Made by a program: the position numbers and the translations under genes. This document shows, in pieces, positions 23,198-31,727 of a stretch of DNA of 64,000 bases. The stretch is from the NCBI RefSeq assembly GCF_013114835.1, contig NZ_JAAVLW010000005.1:186001-250000 (forward strand), in the 5' to 3' direction. Numbering within the stretch: the first letter of the stretch is position 1; each line of letters starts with the position of its first letter. The notes under the pieces were generated by a model, which ran no database searches, was not told the DNA's origin, and saw only the letters and a program-made list of their open reading frames with translations. The DNA comes from Bradyrhizobium archetypum. Lineage in GTDB: Bacteria; Pseudomonadota; Alphaproteobacteria; Rhizobiales; Xanthobacteraceae.

Positions 23198-24503
23198 TCA
23201 CAAGAACCAGGACACGACCAGACCGGCGCTCGCCGCGAAGACAAATGCGATCGTGATCCAGCCAAGCACATTCATTGCGGTCGAGTTAACCCGGTCGCCC
23301 ATGATGCCGCGGTTATTGGTCATGAGCATGATCAGGAAGCAGCAGCGGCGGCGTCGAAAAGCCCTGCACAATGCCGGAATAGACCAGCGCTTTCATTGGA
23401 TTGAAGCCGAGGAAGTTTAGCGCCACGGCGATTGCCGTGAAGATTGCAATAAGTGCGTAGAATTTCTTCGCCTTCGCAGGCCTCGCATGCAGGCTGGCGC
23501 GCCAGCCCAGGACCTGGCAGGCATCATACGCCGCGCCCGCTGTCATGATCGGCACCGCGAGAAATCCGACGGCGATGATGCCGAGCGTAAATAGGATACC
23601 TGCCGCATCGCCGGCCAGCGGACGCAGCACTTCGGCGGCTTGTGCTGCGGTTTCGATGTTGGTCTGCCCCGCCTTGTGGAGCGTGGCTCCCGTGGACAGG
23701 ACGATGAAGTACATGATGATGTTGGAAAAGAGCATTCCTGCGACGATGTCCGTCTGGGACCGGCGCAACTCGCCTTCCGTGGCGCCCTCGCGTTGCTTTG
23801 CCGAGGTACGCCCCTGCTCGATCTCTTCCTCGACTTCGACGTTGGACTGCCAGGTGTACAGGTAAGCCGACAAGGTCGTTCCGATGATCGCAACCGGGAT
23901 CGACAGGAACTCCTTCGAGAACTGAATGGTCGGAATGAACGTTCCGCGTACGATCTCCCACGGATCGGGCCTGGCGAGCAGCGCGGCTGCGACATAGGCA
24001 AAGAGCACGAGCGCGAGCCACCTGAAGATGTTCCTTATCATGTCGTACGATCCCCACACCTGCAGGGCCACGATCGCCGCAGCGACGCAGAGCACGATGA
24101 GCGGTATCGGGATCGAGAGGAAGAGGTTGATCGCCGCTGCCATACCGCCAAGGTCGGCCGCAGCTTCAATGGTATTGCCGATAAGCACGCCAATCAGCGC
24201 AGGCCATAAAATCCATTTCGGATAGTTGTGCCTGATGACCTCGAACAGCCCGCGGCCAGTGACCTGCCCGAGCTTTGAGGACAGGTAGACCACCGCAAAC
24301 ATCATCGGGAAGGTTACAGGTGCCGTCCAGAGCAGAGACGTGCCGAACTGGGCGCCGGCGCTCGCATAGGTACCGATCGCGGAGCAATCATCATCGGCCG
24401 CGCCGGTAACGATGCCGAGGCCGAGCGTCCGCGCCAGTCCTCGCTTCGGCGGTTGCTGGGAGTTGCCTGCTGACCGACCCTCAGTCTCCGCCTTTTCCGA
24501 CAT
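23198..24503 (-). pseudogene. Nramp-family metal transporter with a C-terminal frameshift
   Basis: About 395 codons encode ten or more helices typical of Nramp-type carriers (LGLGIVTGAADDDCSAIGTY, AALIGVLIGNTIEAAADLGG, STPPLLL). Helix 1 reads ADDDCS in place of the canonical DPGN, placing it in a divergent Nramp-like branch. At 23335-23336 one extra C in CTTCCTGATC shifts the frame, giving PDHAHDQ and a stop at 23313. Removing it restores LIMLMTNNRGIMGDRVNSTA and a last helix ending in VVSWFL, stop at 23198. Either the protein has lost its final helix or the base is an error. Start at 24503 (MSEKAETEGRS); a GTG at 24530 is the alternative. Downstream of the AhpD-like gene on the same strand. 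Confidence 0.8.
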
Positions 24504-24563
24504 CCGCTGCTGACACTCTATGCGGTTCACCTCCGCATCAAATGTCCGCCGTCGGATTGGTTC

Positions 24564-25043
24564 CTACGAAGCCGCTGCCCCTACGGTCGTCTTCCGCGCC
24601 GGCGGCGTCCAGCGAAATGCCGCGCCGAACCTGTTCCAGACATTGATCGAGGCAACTGCGGAAGTGAGATAGGCGAGTTCTTTTTCCGAAAACTCCGCAC
24701 TCGCCTGCGCGTAGACTTCGTCGCTGACGCCGTCTGCAAGCAAGGTCAGCGCCTCCGTCCAGGCCAGCGCCGCGCGCTCGCGCGATGTAAACTGCGGCGC
24801 CTCGCGCCAGACCACCACGAGGTTGAGCTTGTCGGCGGGCACGCCGAGCTTCTCGCTCTCCAGGATATGATACTGCACGCAGAAAGCGCAGCCGTTGATC
24901 TGCGAGGCGCGCAGCTTGATCAGTTCGAGCAACTGCTTGTCCATGCCCGCCCTGCCGGCGACCTGGCTGAGCGCCAGCACGGCCTCGTAGGCGTCCGGAG
25001 TCAGCGACATGAAATCCCTGTACTCCTTGCGGGCGTGTGACAT
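24564..25043 (-). CDS. AhpD-like / carboxymuconolactone decarboxylase-family protein
   Basis: 159 aa, single CMD domain. The redox motif is QINGCAFCVQYH (CxxC plus His) near residue 50, as in AhpD-like alkylhydroperoxidases. The C-terminal FSEKELAYLTSAVASINVWN is also typical. Members reduce organic peroxides or act on small carbonyl compounds. Divergent from a MarR regulator only 47 bases away, with shared inverted repeats between: a peroxide- or aromatic-responsive pair is the natural inference. Confidence 0.9.
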   Translation of the reverse strand: MSHARKEYRDFMSLTPDAYEAVLALSQVAGRAGMDKQLLELIKLRASQINGCAFCVQYHILESEKLGVPADKLNLVVVWREAPQFTSRERAALAWTEALTLLADGVSDEVYAQASAEFSEKELAYLTSAVASINVWNRFGAAFRWTPPARKTTVGAAAS

Positions 25044-25055
25044 CTTTTTTGCCTC

Positions 25056-25091
25056 GTGCTATCAGTCTTGTTTATTATCAGAGCACTGATA
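25056..25091. promoter_or_regulatory. Candidate MarR operator between divergent genes
   Basis: TATCAGT (25060-25066) and ACTGATA (25085-25091) are perfect inverted repeats; GTGCT (25056-25060) and AGCAC (25082-25086) form a second, offset pair. They fill the 47-base gap and run up to the MarR start, as for autoregulated MarR sites. Arm separation (18 bases) is longer than a usual MarR palindrome, so two half-site pairs are possible. Confidence 0.45.
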
Positions 25092-25678
25092 TGCAGCGCA
25101 AGGTACCACGTAAGGCGATGGTGCGATCGCCCAAGACGTCGGCGAGAAATCAGCCGCGACAGCAAAAGCCGGTGGCCGGACAAGCCGGCCGAAAGCCGCG
25201 GCAAACATCCGGCGACGATGCCGCACCGTCGCGGCGTCCGCCGCCACCCGGCGAAGGCAAGCGCGGCGAACAAGGCTACCTCGCCTATCTACTGCGCCAG
25301 GCCAATGCGGCGACGCGGCTGGCGATGGAGCGATCGCTGGCCGAGCTCGGCGTGACCTCGCCGCAATTCGTCGTGCTGACGATGCTCAATGCCTATCCCG
25401 GCCTGTCCGGCGCAGAGCTGGCGCGCGTGGCGGTGCTGACGCCGCAGACCGTCGGCGTCATCATTCGCAATCTCGAGCGCGACGGCGCCATCAGGAAAAG
25501 TCCGCACCCGATCCATGGCCGGGCACTGCAATGGACGGTGACGCAGCGTGGCGCAACGCTGCTCGACAAGTGCCGGCGGCACGCACACACAATCGAGCGG
25601 CGGCTGGCCGCCGGGCTCTCCGCCGCTGCCCAGCGCCTGATCCGCCGCTGGCTGGCCAAAATCGCCGCGGATTTATGA
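25091..25678 (+). CDS. MarR-family transcriptional regulator
   Basis: 195 aa from 25091 (MQRKVPRKAMVRSPKTSARN). Residues 1-55 are a basic, disordered tail; the winged helix-turn-helix spans about 62-190 with RQANAATRLAMERSLAELGV, the recognition region LSGAELARVAVLTPQTVGVI and the wing DGAIRKSPHPIHGRALQWTV. Likely represses the divergent AhpD-like gene and itself. The long basic N-terminal extension is unusual for the family. Confidence 0.9.
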   Translation: MQRKVPRKAMVRSPKTSARNQPRQQKPVAGQAGRKPRQTSGDDAAPSRRPPPPGEGKRGEQGYLAYLLRQANAATRLAMERSLAELGVTSPQFVVLTMLNAYPGLSGAELARVAVLTPQTVGVIIRNLERDGAIRKSPHPIHGRALQWTVTQRGATLLDKCRRHAHTIERRLAAGLSAAAQRLIRRWLAKIAADL

Positions 25679-25744
25679 GGAATCGCCGGTTCCCGCGGCG
25701 TCATGGCTTTTGGCGCAGGCCGGCTGCGCCGCTAGACTGCAGAC

Positions 25745-26977
25745 ATGAACCAGCCTGATTCCCAGAAAGCCCCGACCCGCCGCGCCGTGCTGCAAGGCGG
25801 CCTCGGCGCCGGCGCCCTGCTCGCCACCGGGGTTGCCGCGTTTGCGGCGCCAGCCGGCTTCGACCAGTGGCGCGACAATTTTCGTGCGCGCGCCTTGGCC
25901 AAAGGCATTTCAGATGCGACCTGGACACGGGTGATGGGACGCATCGAGCCCGACATGACCGTGTTTCGGCAGATGCAGAAGCAGCCCGAATTCCACGAGC
26001 AGATCTGGCAATACATCAATCGCCGCGTCTCGGACTGGCGCATCATCAACGGCCGCGAAGCCCTGAAGAAGCACGAGGCGCTGTTCGCGCGGATCGAGCA
26101 GGACTTTGGCGTCGAGCGCGGCACGCTGCTGGCGCTGTGGGGCGTCGAGTCCGCCTATGGCGATCCTTTGGTGCAGCAGAATCATATGCGCCCGATCTTT
26201 CCGGCGCTCGCCGCGCTCGCCTGGAACGAACCGCGCCGCCGCGCCTATTGGGAAACCGAGCTGATCAACGCGCTCAGGATCGTCGATCGCGGCTGGGGCA
26301 CGCCGGAGGAAATGCGGGGCTCGTGGGCCGGCGCTATGGGGCACACGCAGTGGATGCCCGAAGTCTGGCTCAACGTCGGCATGGACTACGACAAGGATGG
26401 CCGCGTCTCGCCGTTCGGCAAGCCCGACGATGCGCTCGGCTCCAGCGCGCGCTTTCTGCTCAACCGCGGCAAGTATCACCGCGGCGAGCATTGGGGATAT
26501 GAGGTCCGCACATCAGGCGGGGCTGCGAGCGGCAGCCGGACCTACGCCGCGTGGGCCAGCGCCGGCGTGACCCGCGCCGACGACAAGCCGTTCCCGCAAC
26601 CCAATGCATCGGCGCAGATGTGGGTACCGGTCGCAGGCGGCCCTTCGTTCCTGCTCGGTCCGAACTTCTACGCGGTGCGCAGCTACAATCCATCGATGAA
26701 CTACGCGCTCGCCATCTGCCATCTCGGCGACCGCATCCTCGGCGCGCCGCCCTTCATCCAGCCGTTCCCCGGCTCCGAGCGCGCGCTGACGCTCGCCGAA
26801 GTGCAGGAACTGCAGACGCGATTGACCAAGGCTGGGTTCGACACCGGCGGCACCGACGGCCGCGTCGGCAACGACACGATGAAGGCGGTCAGGGATTATC
26901 AGACCAAGATGGGTCTATTGCCGGCGGATGGCTATGGCGGGCTGAAGGTGCTCGCCCGGTTAAGGCAGGGCGGCTAG
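25745..26977 (+). CDS. Lytic murein transglycosylase (MltB family) with peptidoglycan-binding domain
   Basis: 410 aa. The N-terminus RRAVLQGGLGAGALLATGVA is a twin-arginine-like or Sec signal. The MltB-type SLT domain spans about 38-330: catalytic Glu in WGVESAYGDP, followed by GSWAGAMGHTQWMPEVW and FGKPDDALGSSARFLLNRG. A C-terminal PG_binding_1 domain (about 345-405, VQELQTRLTKAGFDTGGTDG) recognises glycan. It cleaves the MurNAc-GlcNAc bond forming anhydro-MurNAc in the periplasm. Monocistronic. Confidence 0.93.
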   Translation: MNQPDSQKAPTRRAVLQGGLGAGALLATGVAAFAAPAGFDQWRDNFRARALAKGISDATWTRVMGRIEPDMTVFRQMQKQPEFHEQIWQYINRRVSDWRIINGREALKKHEALFARIEQDFGVERGTLLALWGVESAYGDPLVQQNHMRPIFPALAALAWNEPRRRAYWETELINALRIVDRGWGTPEEMRGSWAGAMGHTQWMPEVWLNVGMDYDKDGRVSPFGKPDDALGSSARFLLNRGKYHRGEHWGYEVRTSGGAASGSRTYAAWASAGVTRADDKPFPQPNASAQMWVPVAGGPSFLLGPNFYAVRSYNPSMNYALAICHLGDRILGAPPFIQPFPGSERALTLAEVQELQTRLTKAGFDTGGTDGRVGNDTMKAVRDYQTKMGLLPADGYGGLKVLARLRQGG

Positions 26978-27039
26978 CGGCCAGGATCGGAAGCGACGGG
27001 ATTCATCAGGCACCCTCTAGCCCAAGCCCCGCGACGAGC

Positions 27040-27729
27040 TCAAGCCAATTGCCGCTGCTCCGCTTCACTCATTAATTGATCGACCAGTTCATCGACGGCG
27101 CGTTCGGCCGCCGCAATCGACGCCTGCAATCGATCCCCGCCGAACTCGTCATACTCTACTGCAACGCTGTGGAATGCGGTGACGCCGAGAAAGGCGAACA
27201 CATCGCGGATAGCACTTTCCACATGATTGATATGAGCGATGCGGCCGCCCGGATCATACCCGTAATCGCCGCGCGCGCCGAGCAAGATGAGGCGCTTATC
27301 CATCCCCGCCAGCAGCGGCGTATAGGGATCGTCCGGCCGTGAACGGTCGAAACCGAACGTGCGACCGACCCGCACGAGGTTGTCGATATAAGCCTTGAAC
27401 TGGGCGGGCATCCCGAAATTGTACATCGGCACGCCTGCGACGACCAAGTCGGATGCGATCAGCTCGTCGATGAGCGCATCGCTTTCGGCCAGCGTCTCGC
27501 TCATCCATGGCTCACGATGGTCGGGCTTGGTGAAGGCCGCGCCGATCCATTTTTCGGCGACCGGATGCGGCGGCGATTTGCCGACATCGCGACTGATCAG
27601 AACATCATCCGGCCGCTGTTGCAGCCAGCGCCGGGTAAATCGCTCTGTGAGCCTGCGTGTATGCGATCCTTTCGAACTTCGGTCTGAGGCTTGGGAACGT
27701 CCGCTGGAATCAATTCGTAACAGCTTCAT
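27040..27729 (-). CDS. azoR: FMN-dependent NADH-azoreductase (AzoR family)
   Basis: 229 aa, flavodoxin-like fold. N-terminal MKLLRIDSSGRSQASDRSSK holds the FMN phosphate loop; VVAGVPMYNFGMPAQFKAYI is the second FMN contact and family signature; LLGARGDYGYDPGG the third. It reduces azo compounds and quinones with NADH. GGAGGT lies just before the start, overlapping an inverted repeat shared with the divergent LysR gene, which probably controls it. Confidence 0.9.
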   Translation of the reverse strand: MKLLRIDSSGRSQASDRSSKGSHTRRLTERFTRRWLQQRPDDVLISRDVGKSPPHPVAEKWIGAAFTKPDHREPWMSETLAESDALIDELIASDLVVAGVPMYNFGMPAQFKAYIDNLVRVGRTFGFDRSRPDDPYTPLLAGMDKRLILLGARGDYGYDPGGRIAHINHVESAIRDVFAFLGVTAFHSVAVEYDEFGGDRLQASIAAAERAVDELVDQLMSEAEQRQLA

Positions 27730-27738
27730 GGCATACCT

Positions 27739-27764
27739 CCGATCATCTGTAGAGCTTAGATCGG
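27739..27764. promoter_or_regulatory. Candidate LysR operator between azoR and lysR-type gene
   Basis: CCGATC (27739-27744) and GATCGG (27759-27764) are perfect inverted repeats 14 bases apart, in the 74-base divergent gap. The arm nearer azoR overlaps its ribosome binding site GGAGGT on the minus strand. Consistent with a LysR binding dyad, unproven. Confidence 0.35.
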
Positions 27765-27803
27765 TGCAGAAAGCCGCATTGACAAACGCAAATTACTCAG
27801 CCT

Positions 27804-28727
27804 ATGGATGAGATAGATTCATCTATCGGCGCAGCAATGAGACGTCTGCCCCCATTGATTGGCCTGCGCGCGTTCGAGGCCGCCGCGCGACATCTGAGCT
27901 TCAAGCGTGCAGCGCATGAATTGCACGTCACGCCAACCGCGATCAGTCATCAGGTGCGGCAGCTCGAGGAAGCGATCGGCGTAAGCCTGTTCGAACGGCG
28001 TACGCGCCAGGTGCTGCTCACGGCGGCTGGGCAGGTATTGCTGCCGGTTCTGCGCGACGGCTTCGATTCCTTCGCGCGCGTTATCGATGGCTTGAGCCGC
28101 ACGCCACGGCACACGGTGGTGACGCTGTCCGCGACACCGGCTTTCGCGGCCAAGTGGCTGGTGCCGCGCATCGCGGCATTCCGCACCGCACGACCCGACA
28201 TCGATCTCACGTTACTCGCGACGCTGGAAGCCGTCGACCTTGGCTCGGGTGTGGCTGATCTCGCCCTGCGCTATGGTCCCGGACCATATCCCGATCTGAT
28301 CGCCGAAACCCTGACCGTCGATCGCTTTGCGCCGGTGGCAAGTCCGCGTCTCGGTATCAAGAAAACGGGTGACCTGCAGTCAGCAACCTTGCTGCATTTC
28401 GACTGGTATCGTCGCGACTCCCGCAATCCGACTTGGCGTCGCTGGTTGAAAATTGCCGGCATTGACGGCATCGACGCGCGGGCCGGCTTGCGCTTCACCG
28501 ATGAGACCCATGCAATCCAGGCGACGGTCGCTGGCGCCGGGATTGCGCTGCATAGCCTGCTGCTGGTTTCCGACGAACTGGCGCAGGGCACGTTGGAGGT
28601 CCCGTTCGGACCGGAGCTGGAAGGCTTCTCCTTGCACCTGGTGCGCGGCCGCGACAGGCCACTAAGCGAACCGGTTGAGGCGGTGCAGGCTTGGTTGCGG
28701 ACGCAATTCACCGGAGCGCGCCAATAG
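27804..28727 (+). CDS. LysR-family regulator, GcvA-like
   Basis: 307 aa from 27804; the family usually begins MRRLPPLIGLRAFEAAARHL, which would be the in-frame ATG at 27837 (296 aa). Neither start has a clear ribosome site. The winged HTH is at residues 12-70 (FKRAAHELHVTPTAISHQVR), the substrate-binding domain at 100-300. GcvA-type regulators act on many pathways. Placed divergently from azoR with an inverted repeat between, so azoR is its likely target. A second role cannot be excluded. Confidence 0.9.
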   Translation: MDEIDSSIGAAMRRLPPLIGLRAFEAAARHLSFKRAAHELHVTPTAISHQVRQLEEAIGVSLFERRTRQVLLTAAGQVLLPVLRDGFDSFARVIDGLSRTPRHTVVTLSATPAFAAKWLVPRIAAFRTARPDIDLTLLATLEAVDLGSGVADLALRYGPGPYPDLIAETLTVDRFAPVASPRLGIKKTGDLQSATLLHFDWYRRDSRNPTWRRWLKIAGIDGIDARAGLRFTDETHAIQATVAGAGIALHSLLLVSDELAQGTLEVPFGPELEGFSLHLVRGRDRPLSEPVEAVQAWLRTQFTGARQ

Positions 28728-28779
28728 TGCGCTGGCGCCCGTCACAGCGAAGAAGCACATTTCGCCTCGGATTACCGCA

Positions 28780-29589
28780 TCACGCGCTCCGCGGCACGGC
28801 GCCCGCATTCATCCCGCCATCAATGACGAGTTCGGTCCCCGTTACGTAGCGCGAGGCGTCGGACGCCAGATACAGCACGCCCTGCGCAATCTCCTCGGCC
28901 TGCCCGGCGCGGCCGAGCAGTGTGGCAAGCTTGGCGCGCTCCTCCGGATCGATCGGCGCGTTTTGCCCGCTGCCTGTGGCCCCCGCCGGAATCTTGCCCC
29001 AGATCGGCGTGTCGATGATGCCGGGATGCACGGAGTTGACGCGTATGCCGTCGCCGAACGCGGCGCATTCCATCGCAATCGACTTGGCGAACAGTCGCAC
29101 GCCGCCCTTGGTCGCGGAATAGCCGGAAAGACTGGCGGCGCCGCGCAGGCCCGCCAGCGACGACATCATGATGACAGAGCCGCCGCCGGTCTTGCGCATC
29201 ACGGGCAAGCAGTGCTTCACCGACAGGAACACGCCGTCGAGATTGATCGCGGTCTGCCGCCGCCAGTCGGCGAGCGACATCTCGGTGATCGTCGGCACGG
29301 AAATGCCCATGCCGGCATTCGAAACCAGCACGTCGAGCCCGCCATAGCGCTTCGTCACATCGGCCACGACTTCGATCCAGCGCTCTTCGCTGGTGACGTC
29401 GTGATGCCAGAAGCTGGCCTCGCCACCGGCTTTCTTGATCCGCGCGACGACATCGGGGCCTCTGAGATCGTCGACGTCGGTCACCGCTACCGAGGCGCCC
29501 TCGCGCGCCAGCAATTCGCACACCGCCTCGCCGATGCCGGATGCGCCGCCTGTCACCAGCGCGACCTTGCCCTGAACCTGCCCCGTCAT
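28780..29589 (-). CDS. Short-chain dehydrogenase/reductase (SDR)
   Basis: 269 aa, classical SDR: cofactor loop VALVTGGASGIGEAV at residues 9-23, LVSNAG near 88, catalytic Ser-Tyr-Lys in MMSSLAGLRGAASLSGYSAT (Tyr-xxx-Lys with ATKGG) and the PG motif VNSVHPGIIDTPIWG. Asp after the second strand (VAVTDVDD) favours NAD over NADP. Substrate unknown. The stop lies 190 bases from the convergent LysR gene; recJ starts upstream on the same strand, its stop being 42 bases before this start. Confidence 0.92.
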   Translation of the reverse strand: MTGQVQGKVALVTGGASGIGEAVCELLAREGASVAVTDVDDLRGPDVVARIKKAGGEASFWHHDVTSEERWIEVVADVTKRYGGLDVLVSNAGMGISVPTITEMSLADWRRQTAINLDGVFLSVKHCLPVMRKTGGGSVIMMSSLAGLRGAASLSGYSATKGGVRLFAKSIAMECAAFGDGIRVNSVHPGIIDTPIWGKIPAGATGSGQNAPIDPEERAKLATLLGRAGQAEEIAQGVLYLASDASRYVTGTELVIDGGMNAGAVPRSA

Positions 29590-29631
29590 TTCTTCTCCCG
29601 TTTTCTGTTTGTGGATTGAGATTATGTGTTT

Positions 29632-31473
29632 TTAGCGGATCACGGCCGGCCCCGGATCCGGCACCGCGACATCGAGCACGCGCAGCTGCACGCGCTCCGC
29701 TCCCTGAAAGCGATCGACTGCCAGCGATCCTGCGACATGCAGAAGCTGGCCGCGGTTCTCCGTCAGCGCGTCGCCGAGCTTCTGGCCGATCGAGCGGAAC
29801 GCGATGCCGTTGACGATGGCGCCGTCACCCGCCTTGAAGCGCACGCGCAAATGCGCCTGCCCGACTTCATCGGCATAGACGAGCTGATGCGCAGGCATCG
29901 CGATCACCGGCTCCGGATTGGCGGCCCCGAACGGCCCGGCGCGGTTCAGCGTGTTGGCTAATTCCACCGTCACGCTGCGCGCGCTGACCGCGCCATCGAT
30001 GAACAGCTCGTTCTCGTGACGGGAATTGGCGACGTCCTCGGCCAACGCGCTTTCCATGAAGGCGCGAAACTCCGCGAGCTTTTCTTTCCGCAGCGTCACG
30101 CCGGCTGCCATGGCGTGGCCGCCGCCCTTCATCAGGATCCGTTCTTTCACCGCCTGCCGCACCGCCTTGCCGAGATCGACGCCCGAGATTGAGCGCCCCG
30201 ATCCGGTGCCGATGCCGCCCGGCTCCAGCGCAATGGCAAAGGCGGGACGTGCAAATTTCTCCTTCAGCCGCGAGGCGACGAGGCCAACGATGCCGGGATG
30301 CCAGCCTTCGGCGGCCGTGACGACCACCGCGCCCTTGTCCTCAAGCCCGAGCGAGGCCAGCGCCTCGGCCTCGGCCTGCGCCTCTGCCGCCTGCTCGATG
30401 ACACGGCGTTCGCTGTTGAGCCGGTCTAGCTCGGCCGCGATCCGTGCGGCCTCGGAGACGTCGCCCTCCAACAGGAGCCGAACGCCCAGATCGGCGCGCC
30501 CGATCCGGCCGCCCGCATTGATGCGCGGCCCGAGCATGAAGCCGAGGTGCCAAGCTTCCGGCGGACCGTTCAGCCGCGCCACGTCCATCAGCGCGGTATG
30601 GCCGACATGGTCGCGGCGGCGCATCGCGATCAGGCCCTTGGCCACAAAAGCGCGGTTCAGCCCGATCAGCGGCGCGACGTCGGCCACGGTGCCAAGCGCC
30701 ACGTGATGCAGCATGCCGAGCAGATCCGGCTCCGGCCGCTCGGCGTTCCAAAAACCGCGGCCGCGCAATTCGCGGTTCACCGCGACCAGCGTGATCAGCA
30801 CCAGACCGACAGCGGCGAGATGACCGAGGCCAGAAAGGTCGTCCGGCCGGTTCGGATTCACCAGCGCGTCGACTTCGGGCAACGCCTCCCCGCACTGGTG
30901 ATGATCGATGACGACGACTGCCATGCCGAGCTTGCGCGCTTCCGCCAGCGGCTCAAGGCTGGTGGTGCCGCAATCGACGGTAATCAGCAGGGTCGCGCCC
31001 CTCGCCGCCAGCGCCCGCACTGCCTCCGTATTGGGACCATAGCCTTCGAAGATTCGGTCGGGGATGTGGATCAGCGGATCGAGCCCGCAATGGCGCAAAT
31101 GCCAGGCGAGCAGCGCCGCCGAGGTCGCGCCGTCGACGTCGTAATCGCCGAAGATCGCGACCTTCTCGCCGCGCTTTGCCGCGTCGGCGATGCGTTTGGC
31201 CGCGGTCTCCATCTGCGTCACGGTGTGCGGATCGGGCATCAGCTTGCGGATGGTCGGGTCGAGGAAATCCTGAACGTCGTCGATCTCGACATCACGGCCG
31301 GCCAGCACGCGCGCCAGCATCTCCGGCAACTGGTAGCGCTGGGTGATCGTCAGCGCCCGCGCCGCGCCCCGCGCGTCGAGCCGGTCGCGCCACAATTTGC
31401 CGGTTGCCGAACGCTGTACGCCGAGAAAGGCCGGCGGCGGTTGAACGGGCAGAGCGGATGCGGGAAGCGTCAT
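29632..31473 (-). CDS. recJ: Single-stranded-DNA exonuclease RecJ
   Basis: 613 aa from 31473 (MTLPASALPVQPPPAFLGVQ), where GAAGG precedes the ATG; eight further in-frame codons are likely untranslated. DHH phosphoesterase motifs: VAIFGDYDVDGATSAAL, TVDCGT, VVIDHHQCGEALP (DHH) and RINAGGRIGRADLGVRLL; then the DHHA1 domain with KGGGHAMAAGVTL and the OB-fold C-terminal part. RecJ degrades 5'-ended ssDNA in recombination and mismatch repair. The usual hom-glpX-recJ linkage is kept, with two genes inserted. Confidence 0.95.
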   Translation of the reverse strand: MTLPASALPVQPPPAFLGVQRSATGKLWRDRLDARGAARALTITQRYQLPEMLARVLAGRDVEIDDVQDFLDPTIRKLMPDPHTVTQMETAAKRIADAAKRGEKVAIFGDYDVDGATSAALLAWHLRHCGLDPLIHIPDRIFEGYGPNTEAVRALAARGATLLITVDCGTTSLEPLAEARKLGMAVVVIDHHQCGEALPEVDALVNPNRPDDLSGLGHLAAVGLVLITLVAVNRELRGRGFWNAERPEPDLLGMLHHVALGTVADVAPLIGLNRAFVAKGLIAMRRRDHVGHTALMDVARLNGPPEAWHLGFMLGPRINAGGRIGRADLGVRLLLEGDVSEAARIAAELDRLNSERRVIEQAAEAQAEAEALASLGLEDKGAVVVTAAEGWHPGIVGLVASRLKEKFARPAFAIALEPGGIGTGSGRSISGVDLGKAVRQAVKERILMKGGGHAMAAGVTLRKEKLAEFRAFMESALAEDVANSRHENELFIDGAVSARSVTVELANTLNRAGPFGAANPEPVIAMPAHQLVYADEVGQAHLRVRFKAGDGAIVNGIAFRSIGQKLGDALTENRGQLLHVAGSLAVDRFQGAERVQLRVLDVAVPDPGPAVIR

Positions 31474-31727
31474 GATGCCTTCGAGAAATAAGGGCAAAGC
31501 TATCCTTCAGCAAACGCAATCACCCGCAGCGATGCCGCCCGGACCTGCCGCCGAAAGCGACTTGCACAAAGAACGTGCAACTTGATCAGGCAAAACTACC
31601 CCGTAAGCGCCGGAACTTAAACCAATCGTTAGCCATGATCCCCGACAAAGGAATCGACACGCTGCCGTTGAGTCCCGGCGATCCGCAGAAGATCGACATC
31701 CGCACAAAGACTGAGGAATTTCCGCCA

